From the NCBI RefSeq assembly GCF_963678635.1, contig NC_087064.1:21998509-22058508 (forward strand): DNA of 60,000 nt, written 5' to 3'. This stretch comes from Symsagittifera roscoffensis (taxonomy: Eukaryota; Xenacoelomorpha; Acoela; Convolutidae). The position numbers were made by a program, and so were the translations under genes. The notes below the pieces were generated by a model. That model was not told where the DNA came from and did not search any database. It worked only from the letters and a program-made list of their open reading frames with translations. The stretch's first letter is position 1, and every line of letters begins with the position of its first letter. Shown here one piece after another: positions 49,311 through 60,000 of this stretch.

Positions 49311-52300
49311 AAATGTTTTTTGTACTGTTTCTTCAACAGAATGGACAACTTCAACAGACATCTTCTAACGTGTAAAGATCGAGTGCGACACATTTATCCA
49401 AAGAATGAATATACACTTCGAGAAACGCTATTTGAAAAGTTGGAAGGTTTCAATATCCCAGTTTCAAAAGATAACACACTATTCAACAACCTAGCCATTT
49501 TCGATTTTGAGTCGATGTGTGTTCCATCAAATGAATTGAAAGCTACACAAACAACAACTTGGAATGGAAAACACGTTCCAATTTCTGTATCAAAATCCTC
49601 GAACTTGATAGATGAACCAATTTTTCTTTATAACAAGGATCCGCAAAAGCTTATTATCGTTTTTGTAATCAAACTCGAACTTTTGGCTGAGAAAAGTAAG
49701 CTCGAAATGAGAACTAAATTTCAAGATGTTGAAAGATTAGTGAATGAGCGGATGTCGAAATTTTTCCAAGAGTTGAATGAAAGATGTCGAAATCATTCAA
49801 CTGAAAATTTTGAATATGAAGACGATTGTATAGAAGATACAGAGGAAACTGATATGTCAACTTAGTTTTTGAGAATGCAAAAAAAACAGCTGATTGATTT
49901 GAAACAAAATCTGGAGAGGTATGTTAACACGTTACCTGTATTTGGGTTTAACAGTGGAAGATATGATCTGAACTTGATCAAGAGCTATCTGATTCCTACT
50001 TAATCAATAATAAAGAAGCTGAACCTATGATTATCAAAAAGGCTAACGATTTCATAGCTTGGAGACATACAATTTCTCGACATCATGAAATTTTTGGGTG
50101 GAGAAACATCTCTAGACTCCTTTCTTAAAGCCTACAAAGCAAGTGAGACAAAAGGGTTTTTCCCTTATGAGTGGTTTGACAGTGCGGACAAGCTCGATAA
50201 TGAAGCATTACATCCATACGAAGCCTTTTTCAGTAAACTGAGAAATAACAACCCTCTTGATATAGACTTTAAGGATTATCAAAAATTGAGGTCAAATGGA
50301 CTTGATGAGCAGCAAGCACTAAAGAAACTTCAAATCAAGTCAGTACCCGCATCTGGATGGGTTAATTACAAATATTTACGGGAGATTTGGCAGAAACATG
50401 GAATGACTACATTTAAAGATTCTTTGCAGTGGTACAACAACAAAGATGTTGTTCCAACCCTTGAAGCAATGCAAAAAAACGGTTCAGTTTTACCATCAGA
50501 AAGAAATTGATATGTTAAAACTTGGATGTACTCTTCCAAATCTGGCAAATAATTGTCTGCACGAATCAACCAATGATAAGTTTTATCCTTTTTGCGAAAG
50601 TGATAGAGATTTGTGCAAGAAAATTAGAGAGCATATGACGGGTGGACCATCAATTGTGTTTACACGAAAAGCTGTTGTGGATGAAACCTTTATCAGGGAT
50701 GCATCAAATATCTGCAAATCAATTGTTGGAATTGATGCGAGCCAGCTCTATTCCTTTTCAGTGTGTCAAGACATGCCAACAGGATTGTTCACAGGATGGG
50801 AGTTTGATTAAGATATGCAAAAGCTAGACATAACCGATCTCGCAGTTTTGAGAACACGGTCATGTCTTACTACCAAGAAACCAGACCAGAATGCAGAATT
50901 GAGAGCTCCACACATCTAGAAATCAAAAGAAAATTGACTATTTCAATGTTGGTGGATTTTGAAATCACTGCAAAACAGTGTTTGAAGCAACGGGATGCTA
51001 TTTCCATTTTTTTCCTTGTCAGGAAACTCGTCCATCACTAAGCGATGAAGATATTGAGAGAGGAAACGAAAGGAGAGAAATGGATGACTTAAGACGTGAG
51101 GATATTCGCGAAAAAGGATACAAAATCGAAAAGATGTGGGAATGTGAGTGGTGGCAAAACTTCAAAACGAACGAAAAAATAAAGAATCATATCCGATCCA
51201 AATTTCCCTACAAAAAATCTCTCTCTACTGATTCTTTATTGGAAAAAATATCAGATGGATCTCTTTATGGCTATATTCAGTGTGACTTAGTTGTTCCAGA
51301 TGAACTGAAAGCAAAATTTTTTCTAATTTTCCTCCAATTTTTAAAAACACTGAAGTTGGAAGAAATGACATTGGGGAATATATGCAAAAACATGCCATTG
51401 AAAATGATCTTCTTAAGCATCCCCAGCGAAGGCTAATAATTAGTTTTAAACAAGAAAATGGTTCTATCATCACCCCTTTTTTCAATTTCTACATGGAACT
51501 TGGCCTACAGTCTACCAACGTTTACCGCTTTGTACAGTATCTCCCTCGAAAATGCTTCAACAAGTTTGTTCAGTCGGTTGTTGATGCTAGAAGGGAAGGA
51601 GATGAGAACCCTTTATCCGGTGTTGTTGCAGAGACTATGAAGCTTTTAGGTAATTCATCCTACGGTTACCAGATAATGGATAGATCGAGACATACGATGA
51701 CAAAGTAATTGAATGATGAGAAAACACACAAAGCAATTAATGAACCACGCTTCAAACGATTGAACAACGTTCAGAAAGACTTGTACGAGATTGAGTTACT
51801 AAAGTCAACAATTGAGCACAAAGAACCAGTAATAGTCGGATTTTTCATTCTGCAGTATGCAAAGCTGAGAATGCTTGAGCTTTACTACATTTTTTCGTCG
51901 AATTTTGTGATGTAAATAAGTTCGAGGAATTAGAAACGGACACGGATTTGCTGTATTTAGCTCTTGCTGAGGAAAACTTGTATGATTGTATTCGTCCGGA
52001 GAAAAAAGGTGACTGGGAAAAATTGAGAGAAAAAGATTGCAGAGATTCATTCAGAACATATTCAAAAACAAATTGTTTTCCACGAACATGTTGTAGCGTT
52101 CACAAGAAGCACGATAAACGAGAGATTGGTCTGTTCAAAGAAGAATTTAGGTGTACGGAGATGCTATGTTTATGCAGCAAAACTTATTGTTGCTATGACA
52201 ACAAATCAGAAAAGATGAAGTTTTGCAGCAAAGGATTGAATAAAAGAATTCTAGAGGAATCCGGTGATGGTCCTATGGAAAAAAACAGGAAAGTACTCGA

Positions 52301-52499
52301 CAAAGCAATCCACTTGACTTCAACAAACAGAGGATTTAGAACCATTAATCATATGGTTGCTACATACGAGCAAACAAAGAAGGGATTGAGCTACTTTTAC
52401 CCTAAAAGACAAATTCAGGACGACGGGATACACACAAAACCTTTGAACTTGCAAATAACTGATAGTGTAATAGCATTCAATTCAGTATTAAATAACTAA
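49311..52499 (+). pseudogene. Maverick family B DNA polymerase, 3' part
   Basis: It resumes in the frame left at 23511. Motifs in order: a Cys/His region relic, Exo I AIFDFESMCV, Exo II VFGFNSGRYDLNL, Exo III QWYNNKDVVPTLE. Then polymerase A GIDASQLYSFSVCQDMPTG, polymerase B ETMKLLGNSSYGYQIMD, and polymerase C with ETDTDLLY, where DTD is kept but Ser is replaced by Leu. Breaks: TAG at about 49863, frame changes near 50010, 50470 and 50820-50980, near 51370, TAA near 51706, and near 51900. It ends with LNN-TAA 52497-52499. The product would have copied the element's linear genome. Confidence 0.88.
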
Positions 52500-52660
52500 C
52501 TAACTGTAAACTTGTGGTAAAATGATTATACGAAGCAGTGATTTATATACTTCATCTTTTGAATATAACTTTTTTTTTCAATTTCGTTAGGTTTCAGTAT
52601 AGCTTTAGATAGTTTTCTCGTTGAATCAAACCTATAAAACAATAATCAAAACATCTAAAC

Positions 52661-52856
52661 CGTAGAAGCTAGCTAAGAAACGCAAGTATCGGCAAAATCG
52701 AGCTCAAAAAATTCGGGCACCAAAAGTTTTTCTGAAACTTACCATCTTACCATCTGAAACCTACTATCTTAATACATTGGGAAACGTATTCCCTATCTTA
52801 ATACATAGGAAATCTATAGCCTATCTTAATGCATAGGGTGAAGACCGGATACTCTA
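52661..52856 (-). repeat. Right terminal inverted repeat of the Maverick
   Basis: It is the reverse complement of 7567-7760: 'gcaagtatcggcaaaatcgagctc', 'cttaccatcttaccatctgaaacctactatcttaatacattggg', then two more TATCTTAATACAT units and GCATAGGGTGAAGACCGGATACTC. The outermost bases are only partly matched. Confidence 0.8.
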
Positions 52857-53074
52857 TAGCCTATATTAACCCCTAGGAGAGGTGTCCGCCCCCACTTCCC
52901 ACCCCTCTCCCGTCCCCCCCCCCCCCCCCCCCCCCCCCCTAAATCCGCCCCGATCAAATTGATAAACCTTGATAATTTTTTCTTTTTCATTTTAATACGT
53001 AGCAAATGCGGCAATGTGATCAGATCAAAATATTTTTCCCTTAATTCAATGTCTTAACAAAACTTTGTTCCTAT
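52857..53074. other. Flank with a long poly-C tract
   Basis: A C-rich stretch with a pure C-run of about 26 bases (near 52914-52939) is followed by CTAAATCCGCCCC. The same junction occurs at 19041-19075 inside the Maverick. CTAT at 53071-53074 is the target duplication of the solo LTR that follows. Confidence 0.55.
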
Positions 53075-53491
53075 TGAGTTAGGACCGATGTGGTTAACTC
53101 ATAGAGTAATTTCGAATTTCGGATAGGGTACACCGTCTGCTCGTCACGCTATCTTATTTTCGGCCGGATAGATTCGTGCAACTTTTTAGTCTAATACCGA
53201 TCCTAATCTTACTCTTATACTTACCAGTCTCAGGGTGTTTAACTAGTCTCTGCTAGGCTCAATAGATCTAGGGTATACTGGTTTGTTGCGGCTGCTGAAG
53301 TTCTCTAGGAGAGACAACTAATTTCTAAGTTAAATTCAAATCTCTCTGGTGCTGAAATTACAAGTAGTTTCATCACTTACAAATAAGTGGGTTGTTAGTT
53401 AGATGGATCATGATCGGTTAATATTAAATACTTTACAGTGGTAAAATATCTAATTTATCCAATCATAAAATATAGTTTAGATCAGGTTCCA
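53075..53491 (-). repeat. Solo LTR with a perfect 4-bp target duplication
   Basis: 417 bp. In the orientation of the element at 55012 it runs TGGAACC...CTAACTCA, a TG...CA LTR. CTAT precedes (53071-53074) and follows (53492-53495). It is about 95% similar by eye to 55012-55421. It is the product of LTR-LTR recombination that removed an internal region. Confidence 0.82.
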
Positions 53492-55011
53492 CTATTCCAA
53501 CAAGTTTTTTGAGATACTTTCAAAAATCAGGTTTTGCCTTTTTTCTTCGAGTAAATATTCAGATGATTAAAAAAATTTTGAAAACCAATTCGTGAAATTT
53601 TGCAAATTACTTTAATCCAAAATTGACTAATAGACTACTTGCGCAAGAGAAAAGCTCAAAAAACACAAAAGTTAGGTTGTAAAGTTTCAATTTTTTTTTC
53701 TTCAAAATATGAGATAAGCTCCACTGAAAGTTTGCGGATTAAAAACTTTATAATTAATGAAGCAACCTGCGTTCAGTTGTTAATATGCAAAAACGATTAG
53801 CTTGCTTCAAAATCGAGCTTTTTATTTATGTCTCGGCGTACTCATTGGAAACATGCAGACTTGAAACCAAAGTGCTAATAAGTTTCTCAGTCGTTAAAGG
53901 CATATACGTCTGGTAATTGATTGGAATATATCAACAAGCAACCATCTTTTTTTTTGTGTCAGAACCAAAACGACAAAAAAGATAAATTACACTTTTTTCC
54001 TATAATATTTATAACATAGACATTACACATTACCTACAATACTTAAATTTTCAAACACAAGAATTGAAAAAACAAACTGTTAATATTTCTGGTATTCTGG
54101 TAACGAAACAAAGAAACTCAACTAATCAAGAAGCCTGAAAAAAACCATAACATAAGTATACTTGGCTTCTAGACTGGCCCAATCCATGAACTGGTAAAAG
54201 AAAAATTTCATTATCTGCAAACTACACAAATTGCCCGGGAGTAATCTTGTATGGCAAAAGCTTTTAAGAAGTTTAGTCGTTTTTTGTTGGTTTACTGTTT
54301 TCCCCACTTCATTATTTTTGACCTTTTAATGATTTATTTCCTTTATGTAAACTGTCCAATTTTTTCAGGTTATCGTTACGTGAGAATGATTAATTTTTTT
54401 TAGTTATGTCGTTTTTTTTCCACATACAAATAGGTATACAGCTCTGAAGTTTATTGTTTCTTTTCATGAAATTAAAATTAGCTGTTACCTGGACTTCTTT
54501 ACTTCCCTGTTTGAAGTTTATACGCAGCGTAGAAAAATATTGTTTGCAGTTACAAAAGAATGTTCAAGTTCACAACATTTTGATAACACTCACTGAAAAA
54601 CGTAAAGACAATTAGTATCAATTTCAACCTTAATTGGGAAATTGCCAGCAAAAATTTAACTTGTACGGTGGTAATTCTGGCGTGCATCGACCAAAACTAC
54701 TCCTCTGAATCGAACTGAGCTGATTATCTTATGGTACATCTGTTGCAATAAAAACGATTGCTGAGAGGAGAGGGATTGTCAAAAACCGCTATTCTTAGTC
54801 TAAATTTTCCTAAAATATCTTGTAAGCGCAGTTTTTTCCCCAGTAGTGTCTCAGAAGAAATACAATGCCGAAGTTTTTCAGCACCTTACGTTTTTAGATT
54901 AAGAGGAAAGCGGAGAAGGCCGGCCTCCTTCGGAAGTACTCGACAACATCTATTTTTGGTCAAACAACTACAAAGTAACCTTAAAGCTGGTTTGGCGTCA
55001 ATTTACAGCAT
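53492..55011. other. AT-rich region, no gene supported
   Basis: No credible coding sequence on either strand. The longer frames here are AT-rich or run into the LTR. It probably represents old intergenic DNA into which both LTR elements inserted. Confidence 0.45.
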
Positions 55012-55421
55012 TGAGTTAGAACCGATGTGGTTAACTCATAGAGTAATTTCGGATAGGGTACACCGTCTGCTCGTCACGCTATCCTATTTTCGGCCGGATA
55101 GATTCGTGCAACTTCTTAGTCTAATACCGATCCTAATCTTACTCTTATACTATCTAGTCTCAGGTTGTTTAACTAGTCTCTGCTAGGCTCAATAGATCTA
55201 GGGTATACTGGTTTATTGCGGCTGCTGAAGTTCTCTCGGAGAGGCAACTAAGTTCTAAGTTAAATTCAAATCTCTCTGGTGCTGAAATTACAAGTAATTT
55301 CAGCACTTACAAATAAGTGGGTTGTTAGTTAGATGGATCATGATTGGTTAATATTAAATACTTTACAGTGGTAAAATATCTAATTTATCCAATCATAAAA
55401 TGTAGTTTAGATCAGGTTCCA
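55012..55421 (-). repeat. 3' LTR of the minus-strand env-bearing element
   Basis: 410 bp, TG...CA in both readings, near-identical to the solo LTR. On its inner side (minus-strand upstream) lies CCCGGATGGG, a weak polypurine-like tract, directly before TGGAACC. Confidence 0.72.
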
Positions 55422-56932
55422 CCCATCCGGGTTTTACAGAGTTTTTTAGAATTATCTTTCTGCAATTCAAAGGATGGATGATGGACGTTGGTATTGGGCG
55501 AACATCGTTTCTTCGTGTATCTTCTTGTGACAACGACTGTGTTTCCCAACGAAATCAATCTGATTTCAAAATGGTTTACTATGACGGGTTTTTCTGTTTT
55601 ATGTAGAGAACTTGTTTTGTGTTCAGCCGCGTCTGGGAATGGCATGGAGATTGTGCGTGGAGGGGATGCCTTGTAACTCGGATCTGTACGTATACTTGAA
55701 CATCGAGGTGGTCATTGGTCTAGTTCAATGAAGTCCTTTTCTGCGAAGTCAAGTCGTACTCTAAATCTTTTGAGTTGTGATTGTGGACAGCATTTTGGTT
55801 GTGGTTGGCCATTCTTTTTCGAGTGTAGTGGGATCACTTTGTCTTTGGATGTTCGTCTTTGTTGTTGTATGCTGATCTATATACTGCAAAGTATGTTTTA
55901 CATTTTATAAAATTTTTATTAGTTCAATGTTTTAATTATGATTTTGATTAGTTGTTTTCACAAAAGCTTTTTGTTTTAGTTCGGTTATTTTGAAGAGTTA
56001 CTCACCCTTGAGTACCTCTTATTAAAAATAAGAGTGTGGTCACAAAGCGTGGATGTAGCGCAGTGGGTTAGGCCGGCTATAGAGCATGCTCAGGACGTCC
56101 TCTCTGGTGGATTAGGCCAGGAGTGGGAGTATGATTTCGTGCGGTTTCTGTGAGAGGTCCTGTTATGTGATAACGTTTTATGTTGAGCTTATGGTGGTCT
56201 TTCTTATGTTCCGTTGTTTGTGTCCTTTTTTCAAAAATCAAATTGTTTTTGTTATGGGTTTGTCTTTCGACTTTTTTGTGTTTTATTATTTCTTTCTTAG
56301 ACTTTATAATAGTCTTCAAAAGAATAAATTATCCAGTTTTAAACTGGGTTAATCCGGTTTGGGTACCGTTGGTTTTCTTTTCTTAGTCATGCTGTTATTT
56401 CATGATTTGTGGTGTTTAGTAGGCTGCGTTGGTTAGTTTGGTTTAGTATATAATTCCTTTCCAACCGGGTTAAAGGAAAGTTTGAAACTTGTTATTGTAT
56501 GTTAGAGTTCATTATTTAAACAATTCTTTGTGGGCGAGCTGTGCGAGTTTGAATAGAATTCTTGTGCGAGTGAATGAAAATATCAAAAGGTTAGTACTTT
56601 TTTTTTATCAATTTACTACATAGAATTTTAATTTTACTGCTAGTTTTGGGGAAAAGTTAAGTTACAAATTTTCCTTATTATGAAATTTACTGCTTTTGGG
56701 AAAACAATTTATAAATTAAATTACTTCATTTAATATAAATTTTATCAAATTATTTTGTGGAGAATATTAATGAAGTTTAGAATAAATTTAACGAGTTTTT
56801 ATTTTGTTTTTCTTGTTTTTTGCAGATGATCGTGGTATGAAGACTAAAAATCTAAAAGAAACATAAGTAAAGAATGGTTAAAATTTATTTTAAATTTATT
56901 AGTGAAGAATATGTATAAATTTTACTTACCTG
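55422..56932 (-). other. Region between accessory gene and 3' LTR, no gene supported
   Basis: On the minus strand a perfect splice donor (CAG/GTAAGT) lies at about 56924-56930, just after the accessory-gene stop, so part of this may be a 3' intron. On the plus strand 56050-56130 contains GATGTAGCGCAGTGGGTTAGG, similar to a tRNA A box (TAGCNNAGTGG), but no good B box follows. CCAGTTTTAAACTGG (56333-56347) is a perfect 15-bp palindrome. Confidence 0.4.
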
Positions 56933-58611
56933 TTAGTCGTCGGGGAAAAAACCGTGGGGGAAGATGTCGTGTATTATTTCTGAATTTGTTAGTAATTTTG
57001 CTAGTATGCGAATGATGTTTTTAGTTTGAAGCAGTGGCCAAAGCAATTGAAGTGGTTTAATAGTTTTTAGTTCTTCGGTGTCAACTGCAAACTCATAAGG
57101 TGTGTTTTGAATGAGATTATATATTTTGTGACTGTATTTAGTGTTATGGATGAATTCTAATATAGGGATTTCTATAGGTTGGATAAATTCATGTGGGATA
57201 AGGAAGGGTCTGGATTCTTCTGCATTAAAGGTCTTCGTGATGGGACAAAATAAATACATTTGTGTTATCGGGTCATAGTGGCGGAGGATGCCGTGGAGGT
57301 TAGTGTCTTTTATGCAATATGTGAAATTTAGAAAAAATGGCGAAGTGTACTTTGAATTAAGAAATTGAAAACGGTGGTGTGGTTGTCTTGATGGAGTGTG
57401 GAGATCAAAATGATTTTGTATGAAGCGATAATACGTATATGTGTGGGTTTTGTTTAGTGCGAAACATAATGTCGTGTGAGCAGTGCAAATCGCGTTCATG
57501 TGGTGCAGGGAAGTGGAAGGTTAGTAAAAATAATTGAAATTTTTCTTTAAAACTTTCATAAGCTTGCATGTCAGTTAGTGCTTCAGAGATGATGTGATCA
57601 AATTTTCGATCAAATATATTGAGTGTAAATACATATGGTGTTTTGATGAAAAATTTTTCTGTTAGTTGTGGGTTAGCGAAGCGGTCGTCGTCTAAAAATT
57701 GGTCTTGGTTAGATCGGATGATATTATGATCGTAATATTCTAGCGTAAATTCGTTAGCTCGGGGTGCAGTGTATGTTTTTAGTGATTTTTTATATCCTAT
57801 GTAAGTAAATTGTCTGTGTGTTAATGGTGTGGTGAGTCGATATAGCATATCTTGATTTCTTTCTGTATCGGTATGAGTATTAGATAATGGTAGGCAAAGG
57901 GGATTAGTAAAATGATAATATGTTGTCCAATGAAGTGTAGGCATTAAAACATGTTCATCTACAAAACTACGTGTGTCGTTAGTGTCGTTAGGTGTGTTTA
58001 AAGTATATTGTGGGAATGAAGGTAAGGTGATTGCTAGAAAATTTTTCGTGTTAGTATGATGTGGATGGTTGATATAGTCGCGGGCTGTTCCTGGTTTGGT
58101 TGGGAATGGATGGTTCGGGAATTTTCTTTTAAAAGTGCGGTAAGCTCTATTAGTGCTATTTGATGATTCGGTGGATGTGGATGATTGTGCTAATGATGTA
58201 GTATAAGCTGAAGAGGGTGTAGGACTAGGTGGATTTGAGGATTCTACTGTGGATGAAATTTGATTTATAGTGAGGGTTAGGGTGTATTAGCTGTTGTTGT
58301 AGGGTTATAAAATTATCAAGTTCTTGGGAGATTTGGGGAGTATCGGGAGAATTAGATGATCGGTCGGAATGAAATGGAGAATAGGTTGGGGTTACTTGTG
58401 AAGCGTAAGAGGGAGTAGAAACGGACGGGAGTGGATCATTTGTTGGGATTGGTCGAAAAGGAGGCTTTGAAAAAACTGAGGAGTTGGTTTGAAAATTATT
58501 GGATGGAGATGGTTCGGAGTCTGCAAATTTGTCAGGGGTTTCTATATTCGGGTTATTTAGTTGTGAAATGGAGTATAAAACTGAAATATCTGAATTAGTG
58601 TCTGAATTCAT
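56933..58611 (-). pseudogene. Unrecognised accessory protein downstream of env
   Basis: About 550 codons in three consecutive frames. ATG 58611 opens MNSDTNSDISVLYSISQ. The first 190 codons are Ser/Thr/Pro/Asn-rich and disordered. A frame change near 58260 is followed by FKRKFPNHPFPTKPGTARDY and a folded part (VDEHVLMPTLHWTTYYHFTN, TYIGYKKSLKTYTAPRANEF, TPYVFTLNIFDRKFDHIISE). A second frame change near 57480 leads to the C-terminus (IPILEFIHNTKYSHKIYNLI, LKTIKPLQLLWPLL), ending FFPDD at 56933. Either small introns or indels explain the changes. I do not recognise it. It is not gag, pol or env by motif. Confidence 0.5.
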
Positions 58612-58740
58612 TATGTCTTGATGTTATATTACTATTTGGAAAATTGGGTGGTGGGAAAGCAAAAAGTGGAATTATTGTAATTGGAGTGTTGAGGTTGGTT
58701 GGGTGGGAATTTGAGCGGTGTAGGGATCCAAGTTGTCGGC

Positions 58741-60000
58741 TCATCGTGGGCTAAAAAAATTATTATTTTGAGACTGAAAAGCGGTGGTATGGGGTTGTTC
58801 TATAATTTGTTCATATGTATTTTCATCTTGTGAATGATGTGTCATTATGTGTTGTATGGGACTTTGCGATATGTTTGGTCTAAAATTTGGGTTATGTGTT
58901 ATTGCTAAGTTTCGGAAATTTCGTGGGACTAATGATAATAGATGGTTATGTGGTAGGGGTGGCAACTGTGGTGCTGTAGGCGTTACTTCTATATTATTAT
59001 GTTCCTCGTCGTACGTGTTCTGTCTTGTCGCTATTTTTGTGTTATATTCTTTTATTTGTGCGTCTAGAAGGATTTTGTTTATTGATGATGAAAAAATTCC
59101 AAAAAATCCTGCAAATAGTATGCGTGCTACACTTGCTTGTCTATTTACTTGTGTGTGTATAGCGCATGTATTATAGATTCCTTTTAGTAGTGAGAAAATA
59201 AATCCTATAAAGTTAAACATTGCGTATAAAATAGTCAATTTTTCTAAGATGCAGTAGGGCCATCCTAGAAAATCGAGAATTTCATTTTTTAGTGTAACAA
59301 AGCTAAAAATATTTATAGGTGAAATATCTTGTGGTCTGTATTTTTCACCGTTTATATATATATAATCTTTAATGTCTTTGAAATATCCGCTATAATCTTG
59401 TGTATAGATGTCTGCAAATCCTGCGGTTTCGGCAAGTTTGCGTAAGTTTTGGTCAATTGATTGTCTTTGTATAGTGTCCATTTGTGTTAATAATTCCTGG
59501 AATTGTTGTGTTCTAATGTGATGTTGGATATCAGATTTTGAATATATTCCAATTGATTGTAAATCTATATTTGGGTTTCGAGCAATAGCTCTAATGCTTT
59601 CGGGTGAAAATTTTTTGAGTGATTGCTTTAATGTGGGGTATGGAGTAAGAAGATAATATTTATCTTCATCAGGATTCAATTGTACTACATTGTGGCTGTT
59701 TTCTGATCCACATGGGACTGCGGTATCCCAAAAATATGTTCGTCTTGAGAGTGTGTCAACAAAATGTACTTTATTTTTATAAAAGATAGGGATTCTTTTA
59801 TAGCATCTTTTATCTTCAAAAACATATAGCGGTGATACTTTTTTGGTACAAGTATAAAACCATAAAATGTTTCCTTCGTAGTCTAAAAAATTTGATCTAT
59901 TTCCTGATAGTAAATATCCTGCGTAGGGTATTTTTGATACTGCTAGTGCAAGTGATTGTAGGATTTGTGTTCGTTCTAATTCGCATAGTTGGTGAAGTGT
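58741..60000 (-). CDS. Envelope-like fusion glycoprotein, C-terminal part (partial)
   Basis: The frame is open from the window edge to TGA at 58741, 419 codons. The ectodomain end has CELERTQILQSLALAV, AGYLLSGNRSNFLDYEGN, DKRCYKRIPIFYKNKVHFVD, WDTAVPCGS and NIDLQSIGIYSKSDIQHHIR. A hydrophobic stretch follows (WPYCILEKLTILYAMFNFIG onward, then ARILFAGFFGIFSSSINKI). The tail contains TPTAPQLPPLP. The 'CY-x-RIPI-x-Y', 'PCGS' and 'GIYS-x-x-D/Q' order recalls class III glycoproteins of chuvirus type that some BEL/Pao and other nematode or arthropod retroelements carry; this is from memory and needs a profile search. It would mediate membrane fusion and cell-to-cell transfer of the element. No break is visible in this part. 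Confidence 0.6.
   Translation of the reverse strand, partial: TLHQLCELERTQILQSLALAVSKIPYAGYLLSGNRSNFLDYEGNILWFYTCTKKVSPLYVFEDKRCYKRIPIFYKNKVHFVDTLSRRTYFWDTAVPCGSENSHNVVQLNPDEDKYYLLTPYPTLKQSLKKFSPESIRAIARNPNIDLQSIGIYSKSDIQHHIRTQQFQELLTQMDTIQRQSIDQNLRKLAETAGFADIYTQDYSGYFKDIKDYIYINGEKYRPQDISPINIFSFVTLKNEILDFLGWPYCILEKLTILYAMFNFIGFIFSLLKGIYNTCAIHTQVNRQASVARILFAGFFGIFSSSINKILLDAQIKEYNTKIATRQNTYDEEHNNIEVTPTAPQLPPLPHNHLLSLVPRNFRNLAITHNPNFRPNISQSPIQHIMTHHSQDENTYEQIIEQPHTTAFQSQNNNFFSPR

Larger units (their letters stand above)
7567..52856. mobile_element. Maverick/Polinton DNA transposon, degraded and interrupted
   Basis: It is bounded by inverted repeats of about 190 bp. It carries the diagnostic gene set of Polintons: family B DNA polymerase with exonuclease motifs, retroviral-type integrase, FtsK/HerA-type packaging ATPase, cysteine protease, and double-jelly-roll major and minor capsid proteins. 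The morphogenesis genes are on the minus strand (8.3-22.4 kb) and the polymerase is on the plus strand. The total span is 45.3 kb, of which 25.8 kb is a retrotransposon inserted in the polymerase, leaving 19.5 kb including a 1.7 kb duplication. Almost every gene has a frameshift or stop, so it is non-autonomous today. The exact outermost base and the usual 6-bp target duplication could not be fixed because the TIR tips contain short tandem repeats. Confidence 0.9.
55012..60000 (-). mobile_element. 3' part of an env-bearing LTR retroelement (minus strand, runs off the window)
   Basis: Reading from the right edge leftwards: envelope-like gene, unrecognised accessory gene, 1.5 kb without a clear gene, then the 3' LTR. 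The bases outside the LTR (GCAT at 55008-55011) are not duplicated on its inner side, as expected for an LTR of a full element. A second GCAT should flank the 5' LTR beyond 60000. gag-pol would lie outside the window. Confidence 0.65.

Noticed and set aside
54758-55186. 142-codon plus-strand frame
   Set aside because: Half of it is LTR sequence; no start context or motif and it ends inside the LTR.
56050-56130. tRNA gene or tRNA-derived SINE from the A-box-like sequence
   Set aside because: No B box at the right distance and no cloverleaf; kept only as a note.
56131-56386. Hydrophobic plus-strand frames (possible small membrane proteins)
   Set aside because: T-rich composition alone gives Phe/Leu/Val runs; no conserved features and they are antisense to the element.

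Overview
The window reads as a nematode (Caenorhabditis-like) chromosome segment. The background is very AT-rich, splice sites follow the worm pattern (TTTTCAG acceptors, GTAAGT donors), and almost everything in it is nested mobile DNA. The only host gene I can support is the last exon of a rhodopsin-like receptor at 2-127.

Layout. 128-7566 is intergenic: a foldback element with arms of about 835 bp (986-2921), copies of short dispersed repeats, and no genes. About 7567-52856 is a Maverick/Polinton, a self-synthesising virus-like transposon with terminal inverted repeats. Its minus-strand block carries protease, major capsid protein, a small basic protein, minor capsid protein, integrase, packaging ATPase, an exonuclease-like protein and several unrecognised proteins. 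Its protein-primed family B DNA polymerase lies divergently on the plus strand from 22447. Nearly all of these genes carry frameshifts or nonsense codons, so this copy is dead. A unit of about 1.7 kb (end of the capsid gene plus protease) is tandemly duplicated. Without the insertion described next, the element is about 19.5 kb, a normal size for the family.

A giant Ty3/gypsy-type LTR retrotransposon (23512-49310, 25.8 kb) sits inside the DNA polymerase gene. Removing it together with one copy of the short target duplication joins the polymerase reading frame cleanly. It has an LTR of about 0.88 kb, a 3.2 kb structured leader packed with an ACCCTCCG motif, a gag in three successive frames, protease-RT-RNase H, integrase, and a macro domain. 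After a 420-nt hairpin-rich spacer comes a second coding block of 8.9 kb (37419-46293). That block begins with a coiled coil and an SGNH/GDSL-type hydrolase and continues into about 2,000 codons I do not recognise. The block runs in one frame for long stretches, broken by single TGA/TAG codons. The 3' end is rearranged as U3-R-U5, 1 kb of leader, then a second R-U5, which incidentally marks the probable transcription start.

52857-60000 holds a poly-C-tailed repeat, a solo LTR with a perfect 4-bp target duplication (53075-53491), and the 3' end of another LTR element on the minus strand. That element has its 3' LTR at 55012-55421, an unrecognised Ser/Thr/Pro-rich protein (58611-56933), and upstream an envelope-like glycoprotein that runs off the window edge (60000-58741) with a PTAP motif in its tail.

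The best candidates for something undescribed are the second coding block of the giant retrotransposon with its leader RNA architecture, and the post-env accessory gene of the minus-strand element.
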